Shown here: in pieces, positions 27,511 to 37,049 of the stretch | Position numbering within the stretch: the first letter of the stretch is position 1 | Layout of the letters: the number at the start of each line of letters is the position of its first letter | DNA from: Pacificibacter marinus | Lineage (GTDB): Bacteria; Pseudomonadota; Alphaproteobacteria; Rhodobacterales; Rhodobacteraceae | Direction: 5' to 3' | Assembly: GCF_900109555.1 (NCBI RefSeq) | Contig: NZ_FNZV01000013.1 | Location: 1-64,000, forward strand | DNA: 64,000 bases | Program-made: the position numbers and the translations under genes | The notes under the pieces: model-generated | Databases searched by the model: none | What the model saw: only the letters and a program-made list of their open reading frames with translations | Told to the model about the DNA's origin: nothing

Positions 27511-27542
27511 CCTTGGGCGCTTTGTTTTGTAAGCGCCCAAGG
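27511..27542 (+). other. Strong stem-loop after the peptide-binding gene
   Basis: CCTTGGGCGCTT (27511-27522) pairs perfectly over 12 bp with AAGCGCCCAAGG (27531-27542) around the loop TGTTTTGT. It begins 18 nt after the receptor stop. There is no immediate T-run. It is the strongest of three hairpins that follow receptor genes in this window and should stabilise that mRNA or partly terminate before the permeases. Confidence 0.75.
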
Positions 27543-27629
27543 TTCCCTATCGATTTTTCTTTGTGCCCCCTTAGTGCGGTTTGCTCGCAAGAAAGGGGTA
27601 TTAAAAACAGTCGAAACAGGTTGGACCCT

Positions 27630-28610
27630 ATGCTCGCATACCTCGTAAAACGTATCTTTCAAGCCATCGGAGTGATGTTCGTCATCTCGCTGATCGGCTT
27701 TGCCATTCAAGACAACCTAGGGGACCCTTTGCGTGAATTGGTAGGCCAATCCGTGACCGAAGAAGTGCGCCAAGAATTGCGCGAAGAGTTGGGTCTAAAC
27801 GATAGTTTTACCAAGCAATACACACGGTTTTTGGGCAATGCGTTGCATGGCGATCTGGGCACCAGCTACTTTTTCAAAGAGCCGGCTTTGGATGTGATCT
27901 TGAAAAAACTACCCGCCACGCTTGAGTTGGTGTTTGGTGCGACCTTGATCATCGTTTGCCTCTCTGTGCCGCTGGGCGTTATGACCGCCATCCGCCCCAA
28001 CGCGATCTTAAGTAAGTTTATCATGGGAGCGTCGATTATCGGCATTTCCATTCCAGTTTTTTTAACAGCCATCTTGATGATCTATGTTTTTTCTGTCGGT
28101 TACGGATGGTTGCCTTCCTTCGGGCGCGGCGATGTTGTGCATGTGTTTGGCGATTGGGATACCAATTTTGCCAATGTGGACGGGTTGCGCCACATCATCA
28201 TGCCCTCTTTCGCGTTGGCGTCGATCATGTTGCCGTTGTTCGTGCGCTTGATCCGCGCTGAGATGATGGAAGTGCTGCAAAGCGAGTATGTGAAATACGC
28301 CCGCGCCAAAGGCATTCGACCATGGCGCATCTATTTTGTTCACGCGCTAAAAAACACGTTGTTGCCCGTCATTACAGTGGGTGGGGTGCAGATTGGCACG
28401 ATGGTTGCCTACACCATTTTGACCGAAACTGTGTTTCAGTGGCCGGGTATGGGGTTCATGTTTCTTGAGGCCGTGAACCGTGTCGATACGCCGTTGATCG
28501 TCGCTTATCTCATCGTTGTTGGTTTTATTTTCGTGGTCACCAACACCGTCGTCGATTTGATCTACGGATTGGTCAATCCAACCGTAAAACTTGCAAGGTT
28601 GGGCGCATGA
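27630..28610 (+). CDS. ABC transporter permease (DppB-type)
   Basis: A 326-residue inner-membrane permease with six helices. The family starts with MLAYLVKRIFQAIGVMFVIS, and the EAA loop is YVKYARAKGIRPWRIYFVHA followed by LKNTLLPVITVGG. PGMGFMFLEAVNRVDTPLI is typical of DppB. The start at 27630 is chosen over an extended frame from 27513 that would run through the hairpin. Its stop overlaps the next permease start by 4 nt. Confidence 0.93.
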   Translation: MLAYLVKRIFQAIGVMFVISLIGFAIQDNLGDPLRELVGQSVTEEVRQELREELGLNDSFTKQYTRFLGNALHGDLGTSYFFKEPALDVILKKLPATLELVFGATLIIVCLSVPLGVMTAIRPNAILSKFIMGASIIGISIPVFLTAILMIYVFSVGYGWLPSFGRGDVVHVFGDWDTNFANVDGLRHIIMPSFALASIMLPLFVRLIRAEMMEVLQSEYVKYARAKGIRPWRIYFVHALKNTLLPVITVGGVQIGTMVAYTILTETVFQWPGMGFMFLEAVNRVDTPLIVAYLIVVGFIFVVTNTVVDLIYGLVNPTVKLARLGA

Positions 28611-29551
28611 GCATCCTGAACACGATCCCCGAACCCTCACGCTGGTCGCGCATCAAAAAATCCAAAATCGGCTACAGCTTTCGCAGTAATCCTGTCGCGG
28701 TTGTGTCGATGTGCATCTTTGTCTGCATCACTATTATGGCGCTTTTGGCCCCGTTGATTGCACCGTTTGATCCGTATGATCCGGCGCAAATCGATATCAT
28801 GAACAGTGAATATCCACCGGTTTGGATCGATGGCGCTGACCCGCAATTCTTGTTTGGCACTGACGACCAAGGGCGGGATCTTTGGTCAACCATTCTGTAC
28901 GGCACGCGTTTGTCTTTGATGATCGGCTTGTGCGCGGTCACTTTGCAGGCGGTGATAGGGATCAGCATCGGGTTGATTTCTGGGTATGTGGGCGGTCGCC
29001 TAGACAGTCTTTTGATGCGCTTGGCCGATATTCAATTGTCGTTTTCAACCTTGATGGTGGCTATCATTTTCTTAGCCGTGGCGCAGGCGATGTTTGGCTC
29101 TGAACTGTTCAGCCGCTATGCGATCTATTTCTTGATTGCCGTGATTGGCGTGTCTGAGTGGCCGCAATATGCGCGCACCGTGCGGGCCACAGTTTTGGCC
29201 GAAAAGAAAAAGGAATATGTGGATAGTGCGCGCGTGCTTGGCTTTGGGCCGCTGCGCATTATGGTGCGTCACATTTTGCCAAATTCTTTGTCGCCCATCT
29301 TTGTGATTTCCACTGTGCAAGTCGCCAATGCAATCATTTCAGAGGCGTCATTGTCGTTCTTGGGGCTTGGAATGCCGCCCAGCCAACCTTCGCTCGGGTC
29401 CCTCATTTCCTCAGGGTTCGACTATATCTTTTCAGGCAGTTGGTGGATCACCGCCATTCCGGGCGTCGTTTTGGTCGTGCTTGTGCTTGTTATAAATCTG
29501 TTGGGTGATTGGCTGCGTGACGTGCTAAACCCCAAACTTCACAAAGGATAA
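28607..29551 (+). CDS. ABC transporter permease (DppC-type)
   Basis: The second permease, 314 residues. An N-terminal helix (VAVVSMCIFVCITIMALLAP) precedes the family motif FGTDDQGRDLWSTILYGTR. The EAA loop is YVDSARVLGFGPLRIMVRHI followed by LPNSLSPIFVIS. It pairs with the preceding permease to form the channel. The ATGA overlap shows tight co-translation. Confidence 0.93.
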   Translation: MSILNTIPEPSRWSRIKKSKIGYSFRSNPVAVVSMCIFVCITIMALLAPLIAPFDPYDPAQIDIMNSEYPPVWIDGADPQFLFGTDDQGRDLWSTILYGTRLSLMIGLCAVTLQAVIGISIGLISGYVGGRLDSLLMRLADIQLSFSTLMVAIIFLAVAQAMFGSELFSRYAIYFLIAVIGVSEWPQYARTVRATVLAEKKKEYVDSARVLGFGPLRIMVRHILPNSLSPIFVISTVQVANAIISEASLSFLGLGMPPSQPSLGSLISSGFDYIFSGSWWITAIPGVVLVVLVLVINLLGDWLRDVLNPKLHKG

Positions 29552-29556
29552 TTGTT

Positions 29557-30549
29557 ATGTCCCTTTTGTCCGTTCGTGACCTGACCGTCAAATTCGCCAT
29601 GCGCGATGGCAATGTGACCGCCCTTAATCAAGTGTCTTTCGATCTTGCCAGAGGCGAACGCCTTGGCATTGTTGGGGAATCCGGCGCAGGGAAATCCATA
29701 ACGGGGTTTTCCTTGATGAACTTGCTCAGCAGCCCCGGCTATATCGCTGACGGCACTATTCAGTTCCAAGGCCAAGACATCGTGAACCTGCCAGATGCTA
29801 AAATGCGCAACATTCGTGGCAATCGCATGGCAATGATTTTCCAAGATCCAATGGTGACGCTCAACCCTGTTTTGACCATCGGTCAGCAAATGGTCGAGAC
29901 ACTCAAAGCGCACCGCAGACTGAGCAAAGCTGAAGCAGAACAAATCGCTATCATGAAGCTGCGTCAGGTCTATATCCCGTCGCCAGAAGAGCGCTTGATG
30001 CAATATCCCCACGAGTTGTCAGGGGGGATGCGTCAACGTATCGTGATTGCTATTGTTTTGCTGTTGGACCCCGAATTGATCATCGCAGACGAGCCCACCA
30101 CAGCTTTGGATGTGACGATCCAAGCCGACATTATGGAACTGCTTTTGGAGCTGTGCCAATCCGCCAAAGTGGGGCTAATTTTGATCACCCATGACCTTGG
30201 TGTGGTTAGCCAGATGACCGACCGCACGTTGGTTATGTATGCAGGGCGCATCATCGAAGCGGGCAGCACGCGCGAAATTATCAACGATCCGCAGCACCCC
30301 TACACACAAGGGCTGATCAACGCCTTGCCGCAACAAACCGCACCGGGCCAGCGCTTGAAGCAAATTCCAGGATCAATGCCATCTTTGACGGCTGTGCCCA
30401 AAGGTTGTCCTTTTGAGCCGCGCTGCGCCTTTGCGACAGATGTTTGTCGCAGCACCCCGCCCGAAATCGTGCGCCATGCCCATGTTGAGGTCGCCTGCCA
30501 CGAAGTAAATCGCCTACACGCACCGCAGCAAGAGGGGCAATCCGCATGA
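29557..30549 (+). CDS. ABC transporter ATP-binding protein (DppD-type)
   Basis: A 330-residue ATPase. Walker A is [13 protein letters not shown], the Q-loop [12 protein letters not shown], the signature [15 protein letters not shown], and Walker [13 protein letters not shown]. The C-terminal oligopeptide-ABC domain contains the cysteine pattern [16 protein letters not shown], as in DppD/OppD where it can bind an iron-sulfur cluster or be structural. Five bases separate it from the upstream permease; it overlaps the next ATPase by 4 nt. Confidence 0.93.
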   Translation: MSLLSVRDLTVKFAMRDGNVTALNQVSFDLARGERLGIVGESGAGKSITGFSLMNLLSSPGYIADGTIQFQGQDIVNLPDAKMRNIRGNRMAMIFQDPMVTLNPVLTIGQQMVETLKAHRRLSKAEAEQIAIMKLRQVYIPSPEERLMQYPHELSGGMRQRIVIAIVLLLDPELIIADEPTTALDVTIQADIMELLLELCQSAKVGLILITHDLGVVSQMTDRTLVMYAGRIIEAGSTREIINDPQHPYTQGLINALPQQTAPGQRLKQIPGSMPSLTAVPKGCPFEPRCAFATDVCRSTPPEIVRHAHVEVACHEVNRLHAPQQEGQSA

Positions 30550-31577
30550 CGATGTCTGCCAATGAAACGCCCCTGTTGGAATTGCGTAAGCTTGAAAAAC
30601 GGTTTGAACTTGATCAAGGGTTCTTGGAAACACTCAAATTTCGTGGTGGCAAATTTGTGCGCGAAAAGCGTGATGTGCATGCTGTCAATGGTGTATCTTT
30701 ACAGGTCACGCGCGGCGAAGCACTGTGTGTGGTCGGCGAAAGTGGGTGTGGCAAATCCACAGTCGCGCGGCTCATCGCGGGTTTGTTGACGCCCAGTTCT
30801 GGCGAAATCCATTACGAAGGCACGCGTATTGATGATAAATCACGTCATGACCTTTTGCCGATGCGCAAAAAGATGCAGATGATTTTTCAAAATCCCTATG
30901 CCTCGCTGAATCCGCGTATGACGATCAAACAGGCGCTTGAAGAGCCTGTGCGCTATCACAATCGCGCGCTGTCACGTGGCGATGTTGAGGCGAAAGTGGC
31001 CGATGTGATGCAGTCCGTTGGCGTCGACCCGTCATGGATGGGGCGCTATCCGCACGAGTTCTCGGGCGGGCAACGCCAGCGTATTGCCATCGCGCGTGCT
31101 TTGACCGTGGACCCCGAATTTATCATCGCAGATGAACCTATTTCGGCGCTGGATGTGTCCATTCAAGCGCAGGTGTTGAACCTGATGCTAGAGGCCAAAG
31201 AACAGCGCGGCTTGACCTACTTGTTCATTACGCATGACCTAAGCGTGGTGCAGCATTTTGGCACCCGTGTTGCTGTGCTATATCTTGGCTCGGTCTGCGA
31301 ATTGTCCGACACTGCGACGCTGTTTGAAAATCCAAAGCACCCCTACACAAAAGCACTTTTGTCAGCGGTGCCGCAGCTTAAAGACGACAAGCCCAGTCAT
31401 ATTCGGCTCAAAGGAGAAATCCCGACGCCCATCAACTTGCCGCAAGGGTGCCCCTTTCAAAGCCGCTGCGCACATGCCAATGCACGCTGCATGAGCGAGA
31501 CACCACGCCCCCTGACACAGCCAGATGGGTCGATGGTGGCCTGTCATGGCGTTGAAGAGGATCGGCTGTTAAGCTGA
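30546..31577 (+). CDS. ABC transporter ATP-binding protein (DppF-type)
   Basis: The partner ATPase, 343 residues. Walker A is GESGCGKSTVARL, Q-loop MIFQNPYASLNPR, signature EFSGGQRQRIAIARAL, Walker B FIIADEPISALD. The C-terminus has the same cysteine array (QGCPFQSRCAHANARC). It heterodimerises with the preceding ATPase to power the importer. It is the last transporter gene; a LysR gene follows 27 bp later on the same strand and may be part of the transcript. Confidence 0.93.
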   Translation: MTMSANETPLLELRKLEKRFELDQGFLETLKFRGGKFVREKRDVHAVNGVSLQVTRGEALCVVGESGCGKSTVARLIAGLLTPSSGEIHYEGTRIDDKSRHDLLPMRKKMQMIFQNPYASLNPRMTIKQALEEPVRYHNRALSRGDVEAKVADVMQSVGVDPSWMGRYPHEFSGGQRQRIAIARALTVDPEFIIADEPISALDVSIQAQVLNLMLEAKEQRGLTYLFITHDLSVVQHFGTRVAVLYLGSVCELSDTATLFENPKHPYTKALLSAVPQLKDDKPSHIRLKGEIPTPINLPQGCPFQSRCAHANARCMSETPRPLTQPDGSMVACHGVEEDRLLS

Positions 31578-31604
31578 TCTGAGTGGCGGGAATGGAATCT
31601 CTAG

Positions 31605-32528
31605 ATGGACATTGAATGGCTCAAAGACTTTGAGGCTTTGGTCGCGCAGAAAAACTTTTCGCGCGCGGCAGAAGAACGCAATGTCAGTCAACCTGCATTC
31701 TCGCGGCGCATTCGTGCGCTCGAAGAGGGTGTGGGCGTCAAGCTGATCAATCGCCAAACCTTGCCCTTGTCATTGACCCCAGCGGGCGACGTGTTTTTGT
31801 CGCAATCGCGGATCATGTTGCGCACTTATTACGAAACGATAGATCGGTGCCAAATTGTCAGCGCAGCGGGTGAGAACGTCATTCGGTTTGCAACCTCACA
31901 ATCGCTGTATATGACCCATTACAAAACCCATATCGCGCCTCTGGTCCAGCAAGGCGGGCTTGACCTTGATCTCAATTCCACCAGTTGGGATGCGGATCAA
32001 TTCGTCTCGGCGCTGCAACAGCGGTACTGCGATGTCATTTTGACCTATTGGCACCCGTCGATGGATTTTCTGGCACCTTTGGAACTCGGCAAATGCGAAT
32101 ACCTGACGCTATCCAAAGACGACTTTGTTTTGGTGTCAAAAGCGGTCAACGGTGTGCCTGTGCATGAATTTGACAAGGCCAATAAAAAGCCAGCATCTTT
32201 GCTGTCTTATGGTGTCGCCTCTGCATTGCACGCGGTGGTGGATCACATGCTGCGTAAAACCAGTGACAGTGGCAAAATGTTGACCGTGAATCGCAGCGCT
32301 TTGGCCATTTCCGTCAAAGCCATGATCATGGAAGGCTTTGGCATGGGCTGGCTGCCACGCGAGCTGTGCAAAGACGAACTTTCAGATGGGCGAATGATGA
32401 TTTTAGGCGATGACAGTCATATCGCGCATCTCGAAGTGCGCCTGTATCGCGATAAAGAAAACAACAAACCCACTTTGCGCAGCCTGTGGAACAATATGCA
32501 GGCATTGACCCAAGACGGTCTCAGCTAG
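31605..32528 (+). CDS. LysR-family regulator, HypT/YjiE-like
   Basis: A 307-residue LysR protein with an N-terminal helix-turn-helix at ~5-62. The stretch NVSQPAFSRRIRALEEGVGV followed by KLINRQTLPLSLT closely resembles Escherichia coli HypT (YjiE), which senses hypochlorite through methionine oxidation, rather than common LysR members. The effector domain has many Met residues (HMLRKTS, AMIMEGFGMGWLP). It lies 27 bp after the peptide transporter operon, which it may control. Whether it is redox-responsive is unknown. Confidence 0.85.
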   Translation: MDIEWLKDFEALVAQKNFSRAAEERNVSQPAFSRRIRALEEGVGVKLINRQTLPLSLTPAGDVFLSQSRIMLRTYYETIDRCQIVSAAGENVIRFATSQSLYMTHYKTHIAPLVQQGGLDLDLNSTSWDADQFVSALQQRYCDVILTYWHPSMDFLAPLELGKCEYLTLSKDDFVLVSKAVNGVPVHEFDKANKKPASLLSYGVASALHAVVDHMLRKTSDSGKMLTVNRSALAISVKAMIMEGFGMGWLPRELCKDELSDGRMMILGDDSHIAHLEVRLYRDKENNKPTLRSLWNNMQALTQDGLS

Positions 32529-32606
32529 GCCCGGTACGCATGTCTTTTTAGCCGCACAAAGGTGCGGTTGTGGCATGCTGGCGCACAGTGCAAATCGATG
32601 CAGGTC

Positions 32607-32819
32607 TTATTTTTTCATAGTGCCTTTGGCAGGGCCAGGGGCAACAGCCGCCGTCTGTGACGCCTTTTCTTCTTTGGTCAACTTGGTGTTCCAAGCATTG
32701 TTGCTGATCCGCAGCTCATTTGGCATGGGCTTGGTTTTGCCCTTGCTGATGCTGCCACCTTTTTCCAAAAATTCACGGATCAGGGCGTCGTCGGTTGTTT
32801 CTTTGGGCACTTGTTTCAT
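32607..32819 (-). CDS. Small basic protein of unknown function
   Basis: A 70-residue lysine-rich, soluble protein starting MKQVPKETTDDALIREFLEKG. It has a predicted N-terminal helix with acidic residues, a Gly/Ser/Lys middle (GGSISKGKTKPMPNELR) and an Ala/Pro-rich tail ending GTMKK. I choose the ATG at 32819, with AGGA 13 nt upstream; the longer TTG reading at 32846 is less likely. No domain is recognised. Coding character is better than that of the surrounding shadows. It stands alone between the LysR gene and putA. Confidence 0.6.
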   Translation of the reverse strand: MKQVPKETTDDALIREFLEKGGSISKGKTKPMPNELRISNNAWNTKLTKEEKASQTAAVAPGPAKGTMKK

Positions 32820-32885
32820 CGTCGAATGCGTCCTCAGCGACTGCAAAAGCAGGAAAAATAAAAGAGTGAAGTGTTCGTCTAGATG

Positions 32886-32924
32886 ATCGATATGCCTACG
32901 ATGTTACTGCGCAGGCATATCGAT
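32886..32924. other. 12-bp perfect inverted repeat
   Basis: ATCGATATGCCT (32886-32897) and AGGCATATCGAT (32913-32924) form a perfect 12-bp dyad with a 15-nt spacer. It lies between the putA stop (32965, minus strand) and the small protein's start (32819, minus strand). No T-tract lies on the minus side, so it is not a standard terminator of putA. It may be an operator for the small gene or an mRNA-end structure. Confidence 0.5.
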
Positions 32925-32964
32925 TCATAGGGCGAAACGTCCCCTTTTTCGCACAAAGACCAGT

Positions 32965-35900
32965 TTAGATCTCAGAAATGTCGCCCTCAAAAATTGGTTC
33001 ATCCCCAGACATCAAGGCAGCATTACCGCCAGCCGCAGTCGTGTCGACGCACAAATGCCGCTCAAGCAAGACATGTGCCTCATCAGGCAGCGTGGTAATC
33101 AAAGGCAAAATCGGACCACTACGTTTGGCCAAAGCTTTGCCATAAGCTGTCGCATTTTGCCCCCAGTGCAGAACCCCTGAAAACCCAGTGAGGGCAGTCA
33201 GAGCGTCAGGTTGCAATGTACCGTTGACGGCCACCGCTACACCGCCATGTGCTTCTACCGCTTTGACCTGTTGCTGCACGGCTGTCTCACCTGGGCCAAG
33301 GCATAAAATAGGGGGGCGCGCACTTGCGGTGAGGGTGTTGGTCTCACCTGTTGGTCCTGCCATCACTTGGGTCTTAAGCGGGTCATGAGACATCGCTTTG
33401 GTCGCTGCGTTGATCTGTGATTGCACTGCGTCGACATTCGCGACATCTACCCATGTTTGCGATGTTGTCTGTGCTTCATTTTTACACATGCGCAACAAAT
33501 AACGCGGTCCGCCAGCTTTCGGCCCTGTACCAGAAAGCCCTTCGCCGCCAAACGGTTGAGACCCAACAACGGCGCCGATTTGATTGCGGTTTACGTAAAT
33601 GTTGCCTGCATGAATGCGATCTGAAATGGCTTGAACACGGCCATCGATCCGTGTGTGCAACCCAAAAGTCAGCCCATAGCCCGTCGCGTTGATATCACCA
33701 ATTACCGTGTTGATCTGGTCTGTTTTGAACGTCGCAACGTGCAGCACAGGCCCAAACACTTCGCGTTCCAGCGCCGCTATGTTTTCGACCTTGATGAGTG
33801 TTGGGGCAATATACGTGCCTGTGACGGCATCTGGTACACTGAGACGGTGCAGCACTTGCCCCTTTGCATCTGCCGCATCGATATATTGGGCGATTTGGCG
33901 TTGGGCATCCGCATCAATCACAGGGCCAACATCCGTGGATAAATCCCAAGGATCGCCAAGGCTCAATTCATCCATGGCCCCTTGGATCATTTTGATCAGA
34001 TTTGGCGCGATGTCTTCTTGGATGTACAAACACCGCAGGGCTGAGCATCGTTGACCTGCTGATTGAAACGCAGAGGCCACAATATCGCGTGCGGCCTGTT
34101 CTGGCAAAGCAGTGCTGTCGACGATCATCGCATTCAAACCACCGGTTTCGGCAATCAGCGGCGCTCCAGCGACAAGGTTTTGCGCCATGCTTGACCGGAT
34201 TTTTAGCGCGGTGTCCGTTGATCCTGTAAAGACCACACCGCCGATGCGTGGATCAGATGTCAAAGCTGCGCCGACCGTGCCGCCAGAGCCGGTTACAAGC
34301 TGCAAGGCACTGCGCGGCACACCCGCTTGGTGCAACAGATCAACAGCCATCGCGGCCACAATAGGGGTTTGTTCCGCAGGTTTCGCCAACACGGCATTGC
34401 CGACAGCCAAAGCTGCACTGACTTGGCCCGAGAAAATCGCCAGTGGGAAGTTCCACGGTGAAATTGCAGTGACAATTCCAAGCGGCTGCGTGTTGTTTTG
34501 TGCTTCGGCTTCGTCTGCATAGTAGCGTAAAAAGTCCACAGCTTCGCGCAATTCGCCCACGGCATCGGGCAGTGTTTTGCCTGCTTCAAGTGCCAAGATA
34601 GCAAAGAAATCTCCGAAAGCTGATTCAAACAGATCCGCCGCTTTGCGCAGTACGGCTGCGCGTGCGCTTGCGGGGGCATCCCATGGGGTTGCCGTTTCGA
34701 TTGCCGCTGAGACCATAGATGAATCAGTGTTCAAAATGGTGCCAATTGTTTCGCCTGTGGTCGGGTTTTTAATCTCAGTGGGCGTGCCACCTTTTGGACC
34801 AAACACAAGCGATGTTGACTGACAGATCGGTGCTGCGTTTCGTGCCGCTTCGATGTCTAGCAAGGTATTTTCATCGGTCAAATCAAACCCGCGAGAGTTA
34901 CGGCGCTGCGGGCTAAAAATCTCGTTAGGTGCGAGCAGACCTGCAGGAGCTTTGGCCGTTTGAATGCTGGAAAATGGATCGCGGGCGATTTCCTCTGGCT
35001 TGACAGCTTCGTCAACGATTTGGTTCACAAATGATGAGTTCGCCCCGTTTTCAAGCAGGCGACGGACCAGATATGCCAGCAAATCTTGGTGTGCGCCCAC
35101 CGGTGCGTAAATGCGACAATGGGTTTTACTATCGCGCAAAACGATATCGTGCAGACGTTCGCCCATCCCGTGTAAGCGCTGGAATTCATAGCCTATTTTT
35201 CCGCCCATATCTTTAGCCAATTCCAAAACGGCTGCGACCGTATGGGCGTTGTGTGTGGCAAATTGCGGATAGATACGATCCCCGTAGCCCAGCAGCTTTT
35301 TGGCATTGGCGATATAACTGACGTCCGTTGCGGTTTTTGACGTGAACAAAGTGAAATCTTGCAGACCTTCGACCTGCGCATGTTTCATTTCCGTGTCCCA
35401 ATACGCGCCTTTGACCAACCGTACCATGATCTTGCGATCTAGGGTTTGCGCGGCCTCATACAGCCAGTCAATGACAGGTCCAGCGCGGCGCCCATAGGCT
35501 TGCACGACCACACCAAACCCATCCCATCCCGCAAGCTCAGGGTCTTGCAAAACAGCACGGATCACTTTGAGCGACAGCACCAAGCGATCTTGTTCTTCGG
35601 CATCAATGTTGAACCCCATGTCTGCGGCCCGCGCTTGACGCGCAAGGCCTTGCACAACTGGCACCAATTCTTGCATGACGCGCGCTTCATTGGCGACGTC
35701 ATAACGGGGGTGCAATGCGGACAGTTTCACCGAGATACCCGGATTGGCTTGCACAGATCCTTTGGTACAGGCCGAAGCGATTGTGTGCATCGCGTTTTGG
35801 TATGACTGCGCATAGCGCTTGGCATCTGCAGCGGTCATCGCGGCCTCACCCAGCATGTCATAGCTGTAGGTGTAGCCTTTTTTCTCAAGGTCTTTGGCAC

Positions 35901-36453
35901 GCCCAAGCGCTTTGTCGATGGTTTCTCCCAAAACAAATTGCCGGCCCATTTCTTTCATCGCGCGGCTGACAGCGGTGCGAATGACAGGTTCGCCCAAACG
36001 TTTGATGGCACCACGCAATGTGCCCGCGATCCCGGGTTTTTTGTCGTCCAAAACGCGCCCTGTCAGCATCAAGGCCCATGTGGACGCATTCACCATCGAT
36101 GATGACGCTCCACCCAAATGCTTGCCCCAATCAGAGGGGGCGATTTTGTCTTCGATTAGGTCATCGATTGTCTCGCGATCTGGCACTCGCAGCATGGCTT
36201 CGGCCAAGCACATCAACGCCACGCCTTCGCGTGTGGACAGGCCGTACTCAGCCAGAAAGTGTTCCATCAAAGAGGGGGAATCTTCGCGTCGAATGCGGCG
36301 GATCAGATCGGCAGCCGTGGCTGAAATCTGCTGGCGCTGTTGTGCGGGCAAGTCCGCTTGCGCGATCAAATCACCCAACACATGTTGTTCAGGGCGATAC
36401 TTTCCGTCGCAAAGGGCGAGGGGCAAAGGCAAAAAGGGAGAAGGTGTGAACAT
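32965..36453 (-). CDS. putA: Bifunctional proline dehydrogenase / P5C dehydrogenase PutA
   Basis: A 1162-residue enzyme that oxidises proline to glutamate using FAD then NAD+. The proline dehydrogenase barrel fills the first ~480 residues (KGSVQANPGISVKLSALHPR; RLVKGAYWDTEMKHAQ; YLVRRLLENGANSSFVNQ). The aldehyde dehydrogenase part follows, with ITAISPWNFPLAIFSGQ, FTGSTDTALKI, the general-base motif AETGGLNAMIVDST and the catalytic cysteine in SAGQRCSALRCL. A C-terminal ~130-residue domain (PPILCLGPGETA) marks the longer 'type B' architecture. There is no N-terminal ribbon-helix-helix, so PutA does not repress itself; the divergent Lrp-type gene is the regulator. Confidence 0.96.
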   Translation of the reverse strand: MFTPSPFLPLPLALCDGKYRPEQHVLGDLIAQADLPAQQRQQISATAADLIRRIRREDSPSLMEHFLAEYGLSTREGVALMCLAEAMLRVPDRETIDDLIEDKIAPSDWGKHLGGASSSMVNASTWALMLTGRVLDDKKPGIAGTLRGAIKRLGEPVIRTAVSRAMKEMGRQFVLGETIDKALGRAKDLEKKGYTYSYDMLGEAAMTAADAKRYAQSYQNAMHTIASACTKGSVQANPGISVKLSALHPRYDVANEARVMQELVPVVQGLARQARAADMGFNIDAEEQDRLVLSLKVIRAVLQDPELAGWDGFGVVVQAYGRRAGPVIDWLYEAAQTLDRKIMVRLVKGAYWDTEMKHAQVEGLQDFTLFTSKTATDVSYIANAKKLLGYGDRIYPQFATHNAHTVAAVLELAKDMGGKIGYEFQRLHGMGERLHDIVLRDSKTHCRIYAPVGAHQDLLAYLVRRLLENGANSSFVNQIVDEAVKPEEIARDPFSSIQTAKAPAGLLAPNEIFSPQRRNSRGFDLTDENTLLDIEAARNAAPICQSTSLVFGPKGGTPTEIKNPTTGETIGTILNTDSSMVSAAIETATPWDAPASARAAVLRKAADLFESAFGDFFAILALEAGKTLPDAVGELREAVDFLRYYADEAEAQNNTQPLGIVTAISPWNFPLAIFSGQVSAALAVGNAVLAKPAEQTPIVAAMAVDLLHQAGVPRSALQLVTGSGGTVGAALTSDPRIGGVVFTGSTDTALKIRSSMAQNLVAGAPLIAETGGLNAMIVDSTALPEQAARDIVASAFQSAGQRCSALRCLYIQEDIAPNLIKMIQGAMDELSLGDPWDLSTDVGPVIDADAQRQIAQYIDAADAKGQVLHRLSVPDAVTGTYIAPTLIKVENIAALEREVFGPVLHVATFKTDQINTVIGDINATGYGLTFGLHTRIDGRVQAISDRIHAGNIYVNRNQIGAVVGSQPFGGEGLSGTGPKAGGPRYLLRMCKNEAQTTSQTWVDVANVDAVQSQINAATKAMSHDPLKTQVMAGPTGETNTLTASARPPILCLGPGETAVQQQVKAVEAHGGVAVAVNGTLQPDALTALTGFSGVLHWGQNATAYGKALAKRSGPILPLITTLPDEAHVLLERHLCVDTTAAGGNAALMSGDEPIFEGDISEI

Positions 36454-36575
36454 GTTGCGATTCCAAGGGTGAGTGGTCTGATTTCCTATAATATTTCATT
36501 TTATGTATTCGGTCTGGTTTATTTTGTGTAATATACAGGTCAATCGTGCTGAAATATTTAAGTTTGGTGGTATAT
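36454..36575. promoter_or_regulatory. Divergent putA-putR control region
   Basis: This 122-bp AT-rich gap separates the divergent putA and putR starts. It contains stretches such as ATAATATTTCATTTTATG and TTTATTTTGTGTAATATA, which are imperfectly symmetric about its centre. AT-rich imperfect dyads suit Lrp-family proteins, so PutR probably binds here to activate putA in the presence of proline and to limit its own synthesis. No exact box can be defined by eye. Confidence 0.45.
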
Positions 36576-37049
36576 ATGAGCAAAGAGCTTGATAGCTATG
36601 ATCGAAAAATCCTAGATGTGTTGACGGTCGATGCCCGCATTTCACTGACGCTTTTGAGCCAAAAAGTCGGCCTGTCGAAAACGCCTGTCGCGGCGCGGGT
36701 CAAGTATTTGGAAGACACAGGGCTGATCACAGGGTATCGGGCGATTTTGTCGACCAATCAATTGGGGCTCAGCCATATTGCATTTGTCGAGGTCAAGCTG
36801 GATGACACTCGCGAAAAGGCGCTTTTAGAATTCAACGCTGCGGTCAAAATCGTCCCAGAAGTCGCTGAATGTCATATGATCGCTGGCGGCTATGATTATT
36901 TGCTCAAGGTGCGCACCAGCAGCATCGAAGCGTACCGCGAAGCAATGGGGCAACGGATTTCCACTCTGCCGCATGTCCAATCTACCTCTACATTTGTGGC
37001 GATGGAAACCGTGGTCGAACAAACCAATCCGCGATTAAGTTCGCTGTAG
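36576..37049 (+). CDS. putR: Lrp/AsnC-family regulator PutR
   Basis: A 157-residue regulator. The N-terminal helix-turn-helix is typical (SYDRKILDVLTVDARISLTL; GLSKTPVAARVKYLEDTGLI) and the C-terminal RAM domain has IVPEVAECHMIAGGYDYLLK. In alphaproteobacteria, divergent Lrp-type PutR proteins activate putA when proline is present. GGTGG lies five bases before the chosen ATG; the upstream GTG at 36546 is rejected. Direct evidence for proline sensing is only the gene arrangement. Confidence 0.9.
   Translation: MSKELDSYDRKILDVLTVDARISLTLLSQKVGLSKTPVAARVKYLEDTGLITGYRAILSTNQLGLSHIAFVEVKLDDTREKALLEFNAAVKIVPEVAECHMIAGGYDYLLKVRTSSIEAYREAMGQRISTLPHVQSTSTFVAMETVVEQTNPRLSSL

Noticed and set aside
32552-32567. 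CCGCAC/GTGCGG hairpin after the HypT-like gene as a terminator
   Set aside because: Stem is short and no T-tract follows on the plus strand.
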